NCBI RefSeq assembly: GCF_900155915.1
Contig: NZ_FTPO01000001.1
Coordinates: forward strand, 496,001-560,000
DNA from: Microbacterium sp. RU33B
GTDB taxonomy: Bacteria; Actinomycetota; Actinomycetes; Actinomycetales; Microbacteriaceae
Length of the DNA stretch: 64,000 nt
Direction of reading: 5' to 3'
Below the pieces are notes generated by a model. That model was not told the origin of the DNA, searched no databases, and saw only the letters and a list, made by a program, of their open reading frames with translations. This document shows positions 25,300 to 34,146 of the stretch, piece by piece. Made by a program: the position numbers and the translations under genes. The first letter of the stretch is position 1, and every line of letters begins with the position of its first letter.

Positions 25300-26975
25300 G
25301 ACTCCTCCTCGGCATCCCGCGCAGCCGGCACGGCCGCCGTCCATTCGACCGATGTCCCCGCGGGGGACGTCAGGATGCTCATCCGGCCGTCGTGCAGGAT
25401 CGCGCGCTCGGCGAGGTTGTGCAGTCCGCTCCGACGTCCGCCTTCGGGGATGCCGCGACCGTCATCGCGCACGGAGAGACGTGCCGTCCCGTCCGCCATC
25501 GACACGGAGACGTCGACGTGGTGCGCATGCGCGTGACGGGTCACATTGGCCAGCAGCTCACGGAGCGCGCCGACGAGGTCATCCGCCAGCTCCGCGTCGA
25601 CGACGGCATCCAGAGGCCCCTCGAAGGTGACGCGCGGCGGTGCCTCCCACGACGACGTCATGTCGGCGATGACGTCGAGGAGGCGGTCCTTGATCCGCTC
25701 CGATCCGCGTCGCTCCCCGCTGCTCAACGCGAACACGATCGTGCGGATGTCCTTGATCGCCGCGTCGATCGCGTCGATCTGGGATTCGATCGTCTCCGTG
25801 ACGTCGGGACTGGAGACGGCCGACACGGCCTGCAGAGCCAGCCCCGCTCCGAACAGGCGCTGGATGACGTGATCGTGGAGATCGCGGGCGATGCGGGCCC
25901 GATCGCGGGCGGTCTCGAGGCGTCGACGGTCCTCTCTCGCCCGCACGACCTCCAGCGCGATGCTGGCCTGCGCGGCGAAGGAGAACGCCATGTCGAGGTC
26001 CGCCGCGCTGAAGGGCGAACCGTCTGCGGCGCGAGAGACCGTGAGCACTCCGTGGGTCTCGTCGCCGGCGATCAGGGGGATCGCGACGGTGGGTCCGATC
26101 CCCGGCTGCCAGGGGAACATCGTCGTGGTCGGCTGGCCGCTCACACTCACGGCCTGCCGCTCGGCCAGCGCGCGTGCCGCGAGCGTGCCGGTCGCCGGAT
26201 ACACGCGTCCGTTCAGCGACGGCACCACCGCGCCGTGCACGGCTGCGAGCCGGAGCTCGTCTTCACCGTGCGGGACGGCCACGGCTACGAGCTCCGCATC
26301 GATGAGGGCCGCGACCCGCTCCGCGATGACATCGAGGACGTCGTCGCCGGTGATGTCGAGCATCGCCGCCATGACGTCGGCGATCGTCGCGTTCCAGACC
26401 TCGCGGGTGCGGGCGACGTCGTACAGACGTGCGTTCTCGATGGCGATCCCGGCCGTTGCGGCCAGAGCCACGACGAGATCCTCGTCCTCGGAGCTGAACC
26501 CTCCGGCTGCGGACTCCGTGAGGTACAGAGTGCCGTACACGTCCGCACCGACGCGGACGGGGACGCCGAGAAAGGAGTCCATCGCAGGGTGATGTGCGGG
26601 GAAGCCGACCGACCGGGCATCGTCGTGGAGATGACGCAGGCGGATCGGTGCGCCGTCGGCGATGACGGCGCCGAGGACCCCGAGCCCTTCCGGAGGGTGA
26701 TCGATCTGCGCGACGACGTGCCGATCGGCGCCCACATGGATGAATCGCTCGAGCCCGCCGTCCGGCCCGATCACCCCGAGCGCTCCGTAGCGCGCTCCCA
26801 CCAGTCGCATCCCCGCCTCGACGATGCGACGCAGAACCTCCTCGAGGTCGAGACGCTCCACGATCGAGGTGCTCGCCTGCAGGAGGTCCTGGAGCCGACG
26901 CTCGTGCGGCGCGAGGTCGGAGCCGTACGGGTCGGCGCCCGAGTGCTCGGTTCGGGCGTTCGCGCTGTCGGACAT
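25296..26975 (-). CDS. DosS/DevS-like GAF-GAF histidine kinase
   Basis: 559 residues: GAF domain A (about 40-190), GAF domain B (about 205-350), HisKA_3 with RARIARDLHDHVIQRLFG near residue 370, and an HATPase domain ending DDGRGIPEGGRRSGLHNL. GAF A contains GFPAHHPAMDSFLGVPVRV; the histidines at 128-129 align with the region holding the haem ligand of DosS, so it may sense O2, NO or CO. I chose the ATG at 26975 for its family-like N-terminus. No membrane segment is present. It phosphorylates the overlapping response regulator. Confidence 0.92.
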   Translation of the reverse strand: MSDSANARTEHSGADPYGSDLAPHERRLQDLLQASTSIVERLDLEEVLRRIVEAGMRLVGARYGALGVIGPDGGLERFIHVGADRHVVAQIDHPPEGLGVLGAVIADGAPIRLRHLHDDARSVGFPAHHPAMDSFLGVPVRVGADVYGTLYLTESAAGGFSSEDEDLVVALAATAGIAIENARLYDVARTREVWNATIADVMAAMLDITGDDVLDVIAERVAALIDAELVAVAVPHGEDELRLAAVHGAVVPSLNGRVYPATGTLAARALAERQAVSVSGQPTTTMFPWQPGIGPTVAIPLIAGDETHGVLTVSRAADGSPFSAADLDMAFSFAAQASIALEVVRAREDRRRLETARDRARIARDLHDHVIQRLFGAGLALQAVSAVSSPDVTETIESQIDAIDAAIKDIRTIVFALSSGERRGSERIKDRLLDVIADMTSSWEAPPRVTFEGPLDAVVDAELADDLVGALRELLANVTRHAHAHHVDVSVSMADGTARLSVRDDGRGIPEGGRRSGLHNLAERAILHDGRMSILTSPAGTSVEWTAAVPAARDAEEES

Positions 26976-27028
26976 CGCCGTCTCCCGTCGGCGCGATTCT
27001 AGTCCGGCGACGACCTCCACGGCAGGGG

Positions 27029-27859
27029 TCAGCTCGACGGCGGGATCGTCGGAACGACGCAGACCGGAACACGGGAGAGCGGGATCACGTCCTGGGTGAC
27101 CGACCCCAGGAACATGCCCTCCGCCCGGCCACGGCGATGCGTGCCGATCACGATGAGCGACGGACGCGGCAATGCGTTCAGAAGAGCGGCGGCCGGATTG
27201 TCCTGCACGAGTCGCGACTCGATCCGGATGCCGGGGTGCGTGCGGCCGAGGGCGGCGTCGGCGTCCTCGAGGAGGCGTCGGTGGGTCCTCTTCACCTCCA
27301 CCGGCGAAGAGAGCAGCGCCACAGGGCCCTCCATCGTCGGGACCGGCATCTGCCAGGCGTGCACGAGGGTCACGCCGGTGCCGACCGCGTCCGCGTGTCG
27401 GGCGGCGAATTCGATGGCCGCCGCAGATGACTCGTCGTCGTCCACGCCCACGAGGACCGGCCCGTCACCGGGCTGCCAGTCATCCGGCACGACCACGACC
27501 GCGACGGGGGACTGCGTGATCGTCCGCAGCGGACGCCAGCCGGTCAGAGCGGACCGGACCGGTCGATGGTGGTGGGTGCCGATGACCAGCAGATCCGCAC
27601 CGGCCGCCGCACGCACGAGGGCGTGCGGCATCCGGCCGGAGACGGTGCGGTGCGACACCTCCGCATCCGGCGCGAGATTCCGCAGCCTCGACATCCCCTT
27701 GTCGAAGGCGTAGCCCTCGAACTCGCCGGCGAGCGCGTCGCCGTGGTCGACGCGCACGAGCTCGACGCGCGACGGCAGGCGCGCCGCCCGCTCGCCCACC
27801 CAGTCGAGGGCGACGAAGCTCGCGGTCGATCCATCGAAGCCCACCACGATGGTGTCCAT
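27029..27859 (-). CDS. Universal stress protein, tandem-domain
   Basis: 276 residues with two USP domains: residues 1-125 (IVVGFDGSTASFVALDWVG) and 135-272 (PVLVGVDDDESSAAAIEFA). The second has the nucleotide loop GTHRRGRAEGMFLGSVT; the first has a shorter, altered loop (GTHHHRPVRSALTGW). Tandem USPs of this kind are core members of the mycobacterial DosR regulon. It shares a divergent promoter region, bearing a large inverted repeat, with the dehydrogenase at 28018. Confidence 0.92.
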   Translation of the reverse strand: MDTIVVGFDGSTASFVALDWVGERAARLPSRVELVRVDHGDALAGEFEGYAFDKGMSRLRNLAPDAEVSHRTVSGRMPHALVRAAAGADLLVIGTHHHRPVRSALTGWRPLRTITQSPVAVVVVPDDWQPGDGPVLVGVDDDESSAAAIEFAARHADAVGTGVTLVHAWQMPVPTMEGPVALLSSPVEVKRTHRRLLEDADAALGRTHPGIRIESRLVQDNPAAALLNALPRPSLIVIGTHRRGRAEGMFLGSVTQDVIPLSRVPVCVVPTIPPSS

Positions 27860-27920
27860 CCGCAGTCCTTCCGGTCGGGGATTCCTGTCGCCGACGCTAC
27901 GTGCGTCCGCGGGAGGCTCC

Positions 27921-27969
27921 CAGGGTCGAAGGTCCTTCGAGCCTCGGCCCCGCGGGACCTTCGACCCTG
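27921..27969. promoter_or_regulatory. Inverted repeat of two DosR-like boxes between divergent genes
   Basis: CAGGGTCGAAGGTCC (27921-27935) and GGACCTTCGACCCTG (27955-27969) are perfect inverted arms of 15 bases around 19 bases. Each arm contains a 5-4-5 box close to GGGAC-N4-GTCCC; the right one (GGGACCTTCGACCC, 27954-27967) has one mismatch. It lies 62 bases from the USP start and 48 from the dehydrogenase start and probably controls both. Confidence 0.65.
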
Positions 27970-28017
27970 GGTCGATGCGCCTTCGCCGGGTGGACTGAGG
28001 CAGACAGGAGGATCGAC

Positions 28018-28764
28018 ATGACCCACACGGATTTCGGAGGCAGGACCGTCATCGTCACCGGGGCGGGCTCCGGCATCGGCCGCGCCACGGCGGAGCGTCT
28101 GCTGGCCGACGGCGCCCACGTCGTCGCCGTCGACGTGTCGCACGAGCGTCTCGACGACCTCGCGGCGTCGCACGCGAGTTCGCTGTCGTGCATCGCGGGA
28201 GACCTCGTGGACGACGACACCATCGCCCGAGCGCTCACGGCGGCCGGTGACGACATCGACGGGCTGGCCAACGTCGCCGGCATCATGGACGGCTTCGAGC
28301 CCACGGCCGAGATCGCCGATGCGACGTGGGAGCGCGTCTTCGCGGTCAACGTGACATCGATGATGCGTCTCACCCGCGCCGTGCTCGGACCCATGCTGCG
28401 GCGGGGGAGCGGCAGCATCGTGAACGTCGGATCGGAGGCGGGTCTGCGCGGCTCGGCCGCGGGCACGCCCTACACGACGTCGAAGCACGCGGTGAACGGC
28501 TTCACCCTGAGCACCGCGTTCTTCTACGGGCCGAAGGGCATCCGCTGCAACGCCGTGGCGCCGGGCCCGGTCGCCACGAACATCGAGGCGCCGTTCCACT
28601 CCGAATGGGCCGCTGCGCGAGTGGGCCCGCTGATGCAGGTGGCTCTGCCGCCGACGGCTCGCCCCGAGCAGCTCGCCGCCGCGATCGTCTTCCTCCTCAG
28701 CGACGAGGCGTCCAACGTGTCGGGGGCGATCCTCCCCGTCGACGGAGGCTGGGCGGCGATCTGA
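28018..28764 (+). CDS. Short-chain dehydrogenase/reductase
   Basis: 248 residues, classical SDR: cofactor loop VTGAGSGIGRATAERL, NVAG at about residue 86, catalytic Ser/Tyr/Lys in NVGSEAGLRGSAAGTPYTTSK. Asp at the end of beta-2 (AVDVSHERL) suggests NAD rather than NADP. Substrate not readable; 3-oxoacyl or sugar-alcohol reductases are the close relatives. AGGAGG precedes the ATG. Control with the divergent USP is likely from the shared operator. Confidence 0.87.
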   Translation: MTHTDFGGRTVIVTGAGSGIGRATAERLLADGAHVVAVDVSHERLDDLAASHASSLSCIAGDLVDDDTIARALTAAGDDIDGLANVAGIMDGFEPTAEIADATWERVFAVNVTSMMRLTRAVLGPMLRRGSGSIVNVGSEAGLRGSAAGTPYTTSKHAVNGFTLSTAFFYGPKGIRCNAVAPGPVATNIEAPFHSEWAAARVGPLMQVALPPTARPEQLAAAIVFLLSDEASNVSGAILPVDGGWAAI

Positions 28765-28977
28765 GCCCGCGCCCGCCGCCACTCCGCGCATCCTCCCAGC
28801 GCGGGTGGCGCCGACCGCGCGTCACCTGACTTCGTCCACCGCGGGTGGCACCTGCGGACCGTGTGTCGGCGAACGTGCCGGTCGCGGCTGGACCGGGACA
28901 CGAGGAAAGTCATCGTCTCCCGGGTGCCCGGCGCAGGTGAGAACATCCAGGGTGAGCATGTTCGGGAGCTCCGTGAC
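28765..28977. other. Intergenic region between convergent genes
   Basis: No gene recognised. GCGGGTGGC occurs at 28801 and 28841, exactly 40 bases apart, with weaker similarity continuing behind each copy. Confidence 0.4.
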
Positions 28978-30021
28978 TCACCGCGCGAGCAGTCCTGCCC
29001 GACCTCCGTCTTCCCCGTCTTCCGCCGGTCCCGGCAGAACCTCTCGCAGCAGATCGTCCATCGTGACCACGCCGAGCAAGCGGTCGCCGTCGACGACGGT
29101 CGCCAGCTGCACGCGGTCGCGTCGCATCCAGGCGAGCACGTCGTAGGCCGAGGCGCTCGGACTCGCCGTGAGCGCGTCACGGGCGACGTCGATCGCGGGG
29201 GTGAGCGGGTCCACAGCGAGCGTGTCGCGCACGTGTGCGACACGACTGTCCGGCCCGGCTCCGACGAGGATGCGGAGGTGGCTCGACGCGGCGGCAACAG
29301 CCTGGATGTCCGCCGCGGTGGCCGTCAGCGGCACGGAGGTCGGCACGCGATCGGTGCGGACGATGTCGCCGACGGTGAGCGTCCCCAAGGAGATGGCACG
29401 CGCGATGGGTCCGGAGAACTGCTCCTCCAGAGTGCCGGCAGCCCGCGAGTGGGCCACCAGCTCGCGAATCGTGTCGGCGTCCTGCCCTCCAGCTGCGGCC
29501 TTCTCGACAGGTTCGACGCCGGATGCCTTCACCAGCCTGTTGGCGATGTGGTTGATCCACAGCAGGAAGGGGCGCAGCGGCCAGGTGAGAGCGCGGGCGG
29601 TGATCCCCGTCGCCTTCGCCGCGATCTCCGGGTGCGCGATGGCCCAGGACTTCGGCGCCATCTCGCCGATCACGAGGTGCAGGAACGTGACGACGATGAG
29701 GGCAAGCATGAAGGCGATGACATCGGCGAGGACGGCGGGCAGACCCCACTGCTCGAACACCGGTGCGAGCGCGTAGTCGATCGCCGGCTTCGTGATCGCG
29801 CCCAGGAGGAAGGTGCACGCTGTGATGCCCAACTGGGCGAAAGCGAGCATGACCGTCAGCTCGTTCATTCCCCGCAGCGCGGCCCGCGCCGAGGCGCTGC
29901 GGTCCGCTTCCGCCTCGAGTCGGTGCCGGCGCGCGGCCAGAAGGGCGAACTCGACGATGACGAAGAACGCGCTCGCGAGAATGAGGGCGGTCGTGATGAT
30001 CGTGACCATCCACCAGGTCAT
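28978..30021 (-). CDS. CNNM/HlyC-type membrane protein with CBS pair, 1
   Basis: 347 residues. A DUF21/CNNM membrane domain (ALILASAFFVIVEFALLAA; LAFAQLGITACTFLLG; HLVIGEMAPKSWAIAHPE) is followed by two CBS motifs ending GVVTMDDLLREVL. It lacks the C-terminal CorC_HlyC domain of its neighbour. Family members are implicated in Mg2+/Co2+ export or Mg2+ homeostasis. The ATG overlaps the stop of the upstream paralogue by four bases, suggesting a heteromeric partner. Confidence 0.88.
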   Translation of the reverse strand: MTWWMVTIITTALILASAFFVIVEFALLAARRHRLEAEADRSASARAALRGMNELTVMLAFAQLGITACTFLLGAITKPAIDYALAPVFEQWGLPAVLADVIAFMLALIVVTFLHLVIGEMAPKSWAIAHPEIAAKATGITARALTWPLRPFLLWINHIANRLVKASGVEPVEKAAAGGQDADTIRELVAHSRAAGTLEEQFSGPIARAISLGTLTVGDIVRTDRVPTSVPLTATAADIQAVAAASSHLRILVGAGPDSRVAHVRDTLAVDPLTPAIDVARDALTASPSASAYDVLAWMRRDRVQLATVVDGDRLLGVVTMDDLLREVLPGPAEDGEDGGRAGLLAR

Positions 30022-31436
30022 CGGGTCACCCCCTCGTCGGCGGAGCCCGCAGAGGGCTCGGTGCGGACGTCCTCGTGTTCGGCATCGCGGTCGAGTTCGC
30101 GCAGGCGCAGGATCAGCTCGGACGGCACGTGCCGTTCCACCTCGGTGACCTCGACGTCGAGCCAGCGATCGATGTGCATGCCCTGGATCGTCTCGGATGC
30201 TCTCTCGGGAAGTGCGATGCGCACGGTGACGCCCGTGGGGACGAGATCGCCGTGCTCGCTGATGATGAGGCCCGCGATGGTCTCGGCGTCACCGCGCGGC
30301 AGGTCGTGGCCGATCAGGCGCTCGACCTCGTCGAGGTGCACGTCGCCGGGGAGGGTCCAATGGTCGTCTCCGACGTTGACGACCTCGTGGATGTCGAGGT
30401 CGTGTTCATCGGAGATCTCGCCGATGACTTCTTCGGTGAGGTCTTCGATCGTGAGGATGCCGTCGAAATTGCCGTACTCGTCGACGACGCAGGCGAGCTC
30501 GTTGCGCGTCTGCCGCATGCGGTCGAGTGCGACGGGCAGCAGCATGGTGGTGGGGATGACGACGGCCTCGCGCATGACGGTCGACACGGGGGCGTCGTCG
30601 ACCGCGGAGGTGCGGAGAAGGTCGATGAGCTCGACGACGCCGACGGGGTCGTCCTCATCGCCGATCACGGGGTACCGCGTGTGCCCGGTGGCCATGAGCG
30701 CGCGGACCTCGCCGATCGTCGTGGTGGGCGAGATCGAATCGACGCGCGACCGCGGCACCATCGCATGCTCCGCATCCCTCTGCGGGAAGTCGAGGATGCG
30801 GTCGATGATCATCGACAGGTCGTCGGGCAGATCGCCACTGGCACGCGACTCCTCGATGATCGACTTGAGATCGCGGGCGGTCGCGCTCTCGTCGACGTCC
30901 TCGAGCGGTTCGATGCGCAGCAGCCGCAGCAGCGCGTTCGCGGCCACGTCGAAGACGGTGATGAGCCAGCCGAAGGCCAGCAGATAGATCCGCGTGGGCA
31001 TCGCCAGTGCGCGGGCGAGAGGCTCGGGGTTCGCGATGGCGAGGTTCTTCGGGTAGAGCTCGCCGAAGATCATCGTCACGATCGTGGCCAGGAGCAGCGC
31101 ACCGATCGTTCCGATGAGCACGGACGCGCCGGGATCGATTCCGACTCCGCCGAGCAGCGTGCCGATCGACTCACCGATGAGAGGCTCAGCGACGTATCCG
31201 ATGAGCAGGCCCGTGACGGTGATGCCGAGCTGAGCTCCCGAGAGCATGAACGACGTGCGCTTCGTGATCGAGAGGACGCGCTTGGCTTGAGCGTCGCCCT
31301 TCTCGGCGCGAGCGGCCATACGGGAGCGGTCCACCGACATGTACGCGAACTCCTGCGCGACGAAGAACCCGCACGCGGCGATGATCGCCAGAGTGATGAG
31401 CACACCGACAAGGAGCGTCAGCGCTGCTTCCAGCAT
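30018..31436 (-). CDS. CNNM/CorC-family membrane protein with CBS and CorC_HlyC domains, 2
   Basis: 472 residues: CNNM domain (about 1-190, with IFGELYPKNLAIANPE), a CBS pair (about 205-335, DDPVGVVELIDLL and FDGILTIEDLTEEVIGEI), then a CorC_HlyC domain (about 350-440, GDVHLDEVERLIGHDLPRGD). Likely Mg2+-linked divalent cation transporter at the membrane. GAGGGGGTG is the ribosome-binding site; it lies in the 3' arm of a hairpin (31446-31466), which may control translation. Confidence 0.9.
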   Translation of the reverse strand: MLEAALTLLVGVLITLAIIAACGFFVAQEFAYMSVDRSRMAARAEKGDAQAKRVLSITKRTSFMLSGAQLGITVTGLLIGYVAEPLIGESIGTLLGGVGIDPGASVLIGTIGALLLATIVTMIFGELYPKNLAIANPEPLARALAMPTRIYLLAFGWLITVFDVAANALLRLLRIEPLEDVDESATARDLKSIIEESRASGDLPDDLSMIIDRILDFPQRDAEHAMVPRSRVDSISPTTTIGEVRALMATGHTRYPVIGDEDDPVGVVELIDLLRTSAVDDAPVSTVMREAVVIPTTMLLPVALDRMRQTRNELACVVDEYGNFDGILTIEDLTEEVIGEISDEHDLDIHEVVNVGDDHWTLPGDVHLDEVERLIGHDLPRGDAETIAGLIISEHGDLVPTGVTVRIALPERASETIQGMHIDRWLDVEVTEVERHVPSELILRLRELDRDAEHEDVRTEPSAGSADEGVTR

Positions 31437-31564
31437 CGAACTTCACCCCCTCGAGAAGCGAGGGGGCCGGCTGATCGACCCTCCTGGTCGGGGGAGGTGC
31501 GACGATGGCTCACGGGGTTCCTCGTGGGTCAGGGGCGGGGGTTTCCACGATAAGGCAGGAAACC
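31437..31564 (-). promoter_or_regulatory. Structured leader of the CNNM operon, SD-sequestering hairpin
   Basis: On the gene's strand CCCCCTCG and CGAGGGGG (31466-31459 and 31453-31446) form an 8-bp stem around CTTCT; the second arm is the ribosome-binding site of the gene starting at 31436. Further out, GGTTTCC and GGAAACC (31558-31564, 31540-31546) form another stem. It could be a metal-responsive riboswitch, but it does not match the M-box or yybP-ykoY consensus as I know them. Confidence 0.45.
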
Positions 31565-31642
31565 TGAGCAGGAGCGGGACGGCGTCCGTCATGCCTCGGG
31601 TAACAGGAGCGGCTCGGGTTCTTCGTCCCGCTTCCGCAGTGG

Positions 31643-31727
31643 CGGAGGATAGGGGATTCGAACCCCTGAGAGCTTTCACTCAACACGCTTTCCAAGCGTG
31701 CGCCATAGGCCACTAGGCGAATCCTCC
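31643..31727 (-). tRNA. tRNA-Ser (anticodon GGA)
   Basis: 85 bases with the 7-bp acceptor stem GGAGGAT/ATCCTCC, anticodon stem CACGC/GCGTG around TTGGAAA (anticodon GGA, reading UCC and UCU), a long class II variable arm, and a T-arm with GGTTCGAATCC. CCA is not encoded; the discriminator is G. Confidence 0.97.
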
Positions 31728-31773
31728 TGGGTCTGCTCTCCGAGAACGGAAGCGCAGACGGCCAAAGGACATC

Positions 31774-34146
31774 CTACCTGCTGCCGACGCGCTCCCGTGT
31801 CCGCAGGCCGTCTCCGGCATACACCGAGCCCGGACGGATGAGCAGCGACCGGGGAGCGACGACGGCGGCGATCCGCAGCATCCGCGACGATCCGGCCCGC
31901 AGCGCGTCGCGCACCGCGATCTCCGGAGCGGCCAGATCGGCGCCGCGCCAGCGGTACCCGCGCGGTGCGTAGCTCGAGAGCTCGATCGCCTCCACGAGGG
32001 TGTCGACCTCCTCGGGCGGTGCGCCGTGGAGCGCGACCAGCCGCGCGCCGAAGCTCCGCGGCGATTCGTCGGGAGGCACGGGGATGCCGAGATCGATCGC
32101 GTCGTCCTGCAGGAGGCGCCACGCGGCCACCGGGTCGACGGCCCGAGCCGACGCGAGCAGCGACCGACGTCGCGCTTCGCGGATCAGGCCGGGGATCGAG
32201 CCGATCAGCAGCAGGCCGAGCAGGGGGCCGAGCCACGGGAGGGCGCGGACGGCGGGATCAGCTGACGACGAGGCATCCGATCCCCGCTCCTCGATGCCCT
32301 CGGGCAGCAGGGTGGGCGTCGGTGTCGCCCCGTCCGTGGGGGCGGCCGAGGGGTCTGCACCGTCTTCGAGCGGACCGTCGGGCGACACCGCGGCGGGAGA
32401 GAAGCTCGTCGGCGTGCCGAGACTGTTCGTGGGCTCGAAGGGGATCCATCCGATTCCGGCGAAGAACACCTCGGGCCACGCGTGCAGCTGCGACGCCATG
32501 ACCGAGTACACGCGGTCGCCCATGACGGCATCCGACATCGCCGACCCGGGAAGGTAGCCCACGACGATCCGCGACGGCATGTCGAGGGTGCGGGCCATGA
32601 CGGCGAACGCGGAGGCGAAGTGGATGCAGTAGCCCTCCCGCACGTCGAGGAACTCCGCGATCGCCTCGGCGCCCGATCCGTCGAAGCCGTCCTGCACGGG
32701 GGCTTCGAGGGAGTACTCGAACTCGCTGGAGCGGAACCACCGCTGCAGTGCCTGCAGGGAGTCGTAGTCGTTCGTCGAACCGGCCGTGATCTCCTGCGCG
32801 AGCTGCGCGATGATCGGCGGGACGCCGGCGGGAAGCACCGTCGTAGCTTCGAGCGCGCCGGTCGGCCGCGCGTCGGCCGCGCGGATCTGCTCGAGGGTCG
32901 GTCGCGGGTACTCCGCCATCACCTGGTAGTCCTGGCCGTTGACCGACGCCGAACGGCTCACGACCGTGCCGTTGAAGGGGATGGACCCCCACTCGCCGTC
33001 GAGGCCCTCGACGCCGACGGCGGGATAGGTGACGGGGGCCGAGCTGCTCGCGAGATTGAGGACCTCGATGGATGTCGTCGCCTCGACGATGCGCACCTCT
33101 TCCCCCGGCCGGATCGAGCTGTACGCCTCATCGCTCTCGAGGGAGACGCTCCGCCCGCGGTCGGGCCGCCAGATCTCGCCGTCGAAGTCGGTGAGCGTCG
33201 CGACCCGCAGATACGGGGCGGCCGCCGCGGTCGTGCGGAAGCGCAGCACTTCGGAGTTGCTCTGCTTGCGCAGGTCGTCGCCGAGCTGAAGCGACGCGTC
33301 GATCGAGTTGAACCGCCCCGCGCCCGGTCCGGTGGCGGGGCGGATGACCAGTCCCGAGAACACGGGAGCGGCCACGAGCGAGACCACGACGGCGACGGCG
33401 CCGATCCCGGCCGCCGCGGCCGCGATGCCCGCTCCCGCGAAGCCGAGCACACCGGGGTCGGTCTTGGGCGGCACGGCTCCGGCCGCGGCCGCGGCATCCC
33501 GCTCGCGGCTGCGCGTCTCGAGCCGCAGGATGACGAGGATCACGATCGCGAGGAGCACGAAGGCGACGTTGTCGATCTCGGCCGGGACCGCGATCGCGGG
33601 GATGAGCCAGACGGCGATGAGGGCGACGGCGGCGAGCAGCGGCATCCGCGCCGTGAGGATCACATGGTCGACGATGATCGTGAGGACGAGCATCCCTCCC
33701 ACGATCAGGAACGCCAGACCCGGCACGGCGTCGAGCGGGGCCGCGCCGTTGATGATCTGGGTGATCCCGTTCGAGATCAGCTCGCCCGCCGTGGCGAACG
33801 ACCGCGGTGTCGGGATGACGCCGAACAGCGCCGTGCCGCTCAGGAACACCGCGGTCAGAGCGAGGATGCCCACGAGAGTCTCGGCGAGGCTGACGGCGAC
33901 GGCGGGGAGCCGGAAGCGGCGCGCGATCCAGCCTGTGACCAGGAGCAGCGCGGGGAGGAGCACGACGCCGATCGTCCACGGTCCGGAGTTCACGACCCGC
34001 GCCAGCGGCATCATCGCCACGAGCAGGGCGACGTACGTCGCCGCGATCAGGGCGATGTCGACGCGACCAGGTGCGCGCGGCGCGCGGGCGGCCGGCCCCT
34101 TGGCGAAGCCGACCAGACGCGAGACGGGATCGTCACCCGAGGGCAT
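31774..34146 (-). CDS. TgpA-like transglutaminase-domain membrane protein
   Basis: 790 residues. About six N-terminal membrane spans (residues 25-215), an extracytoplasmic transglutaminase-like domain with Cys in YCIHFASAFAVMARTLDMPS and His in HAWPEVFFAGIGW, a Pro/Thr-rich spacer, a further span (PWLGPLLGLLLIGSIPGLI) and a cytoplasmic C-terminal DUF4129-like region. It is the third gene of a MoxR-DUF58-TgpA operon. Such proteins are thought to act on cell-envelope proteins; the substrate is unknown. Confidence 0.9.
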   Translation of the reverse strand: MPSGDDPVSRLVGFAKGPAARAPRAPGRVDIALIAATYVALLVAMMPLARVVNSGPWTIGVVLLPALLLVTGWIARRFRLPAVAVSLAETLVGILALTAVFLSGTALFGVIPTPRSFATAGELISNGITQIINGAAPLDAVPGLAFLIVGGMLVLTIIVDHVILTARMPLLAAVALIAVWLIPAIAVPAEIDNVAFVLLAIVILVILRLETRSRERDAAAAAGAVPPKTDPGVLGFAGAGIAAAAAGIGAVAVVVSLVAAPVFSGLVIRPATGPGAGRFNSIDASLQLGDDLRKQSNSEVLRFRTTAAAAPYLRVATLTDFDGEIWRPDRGRSVSLESDEAYSSIRPGEEVRIVEATTSIEVLNLASSSAPVTYPAVGVEGLDGEWGSIPFNGTVVSRSASVNGQDYQVMAEYPRPTLEQIRAADARPTGALEATTVLPAGVPPIIAQLAQEITAGSTNDYDSLQALQRWFRSSEFEYSLEAPVQDGFDGSGAEAIAEFLDVREGYCIHFASAFAVMARTLDMPSRIVVGYLPGSAMSDAVMGDRVYSVMASQLHAWPEVFFAGIGWIPFEPTNSLGTPTSFSPAAVSPDGPLEDGADPSAAPTDGATPTPTLLPEGIEERGSDASSSADPAVRALPWLGPLLGLLLIGSIPGLIREARRRSLLASARAVDPVAAWRLLQDDAIDLGIPVPPDESPRSFGARLVALHGAPPEEVDTLVEAIELSSYAPRGYRWRGADLAAPEIAVRDALRAGSSRMLRIAAVVAPRSLLIRPGSVYAGDGLRTRERVGSR

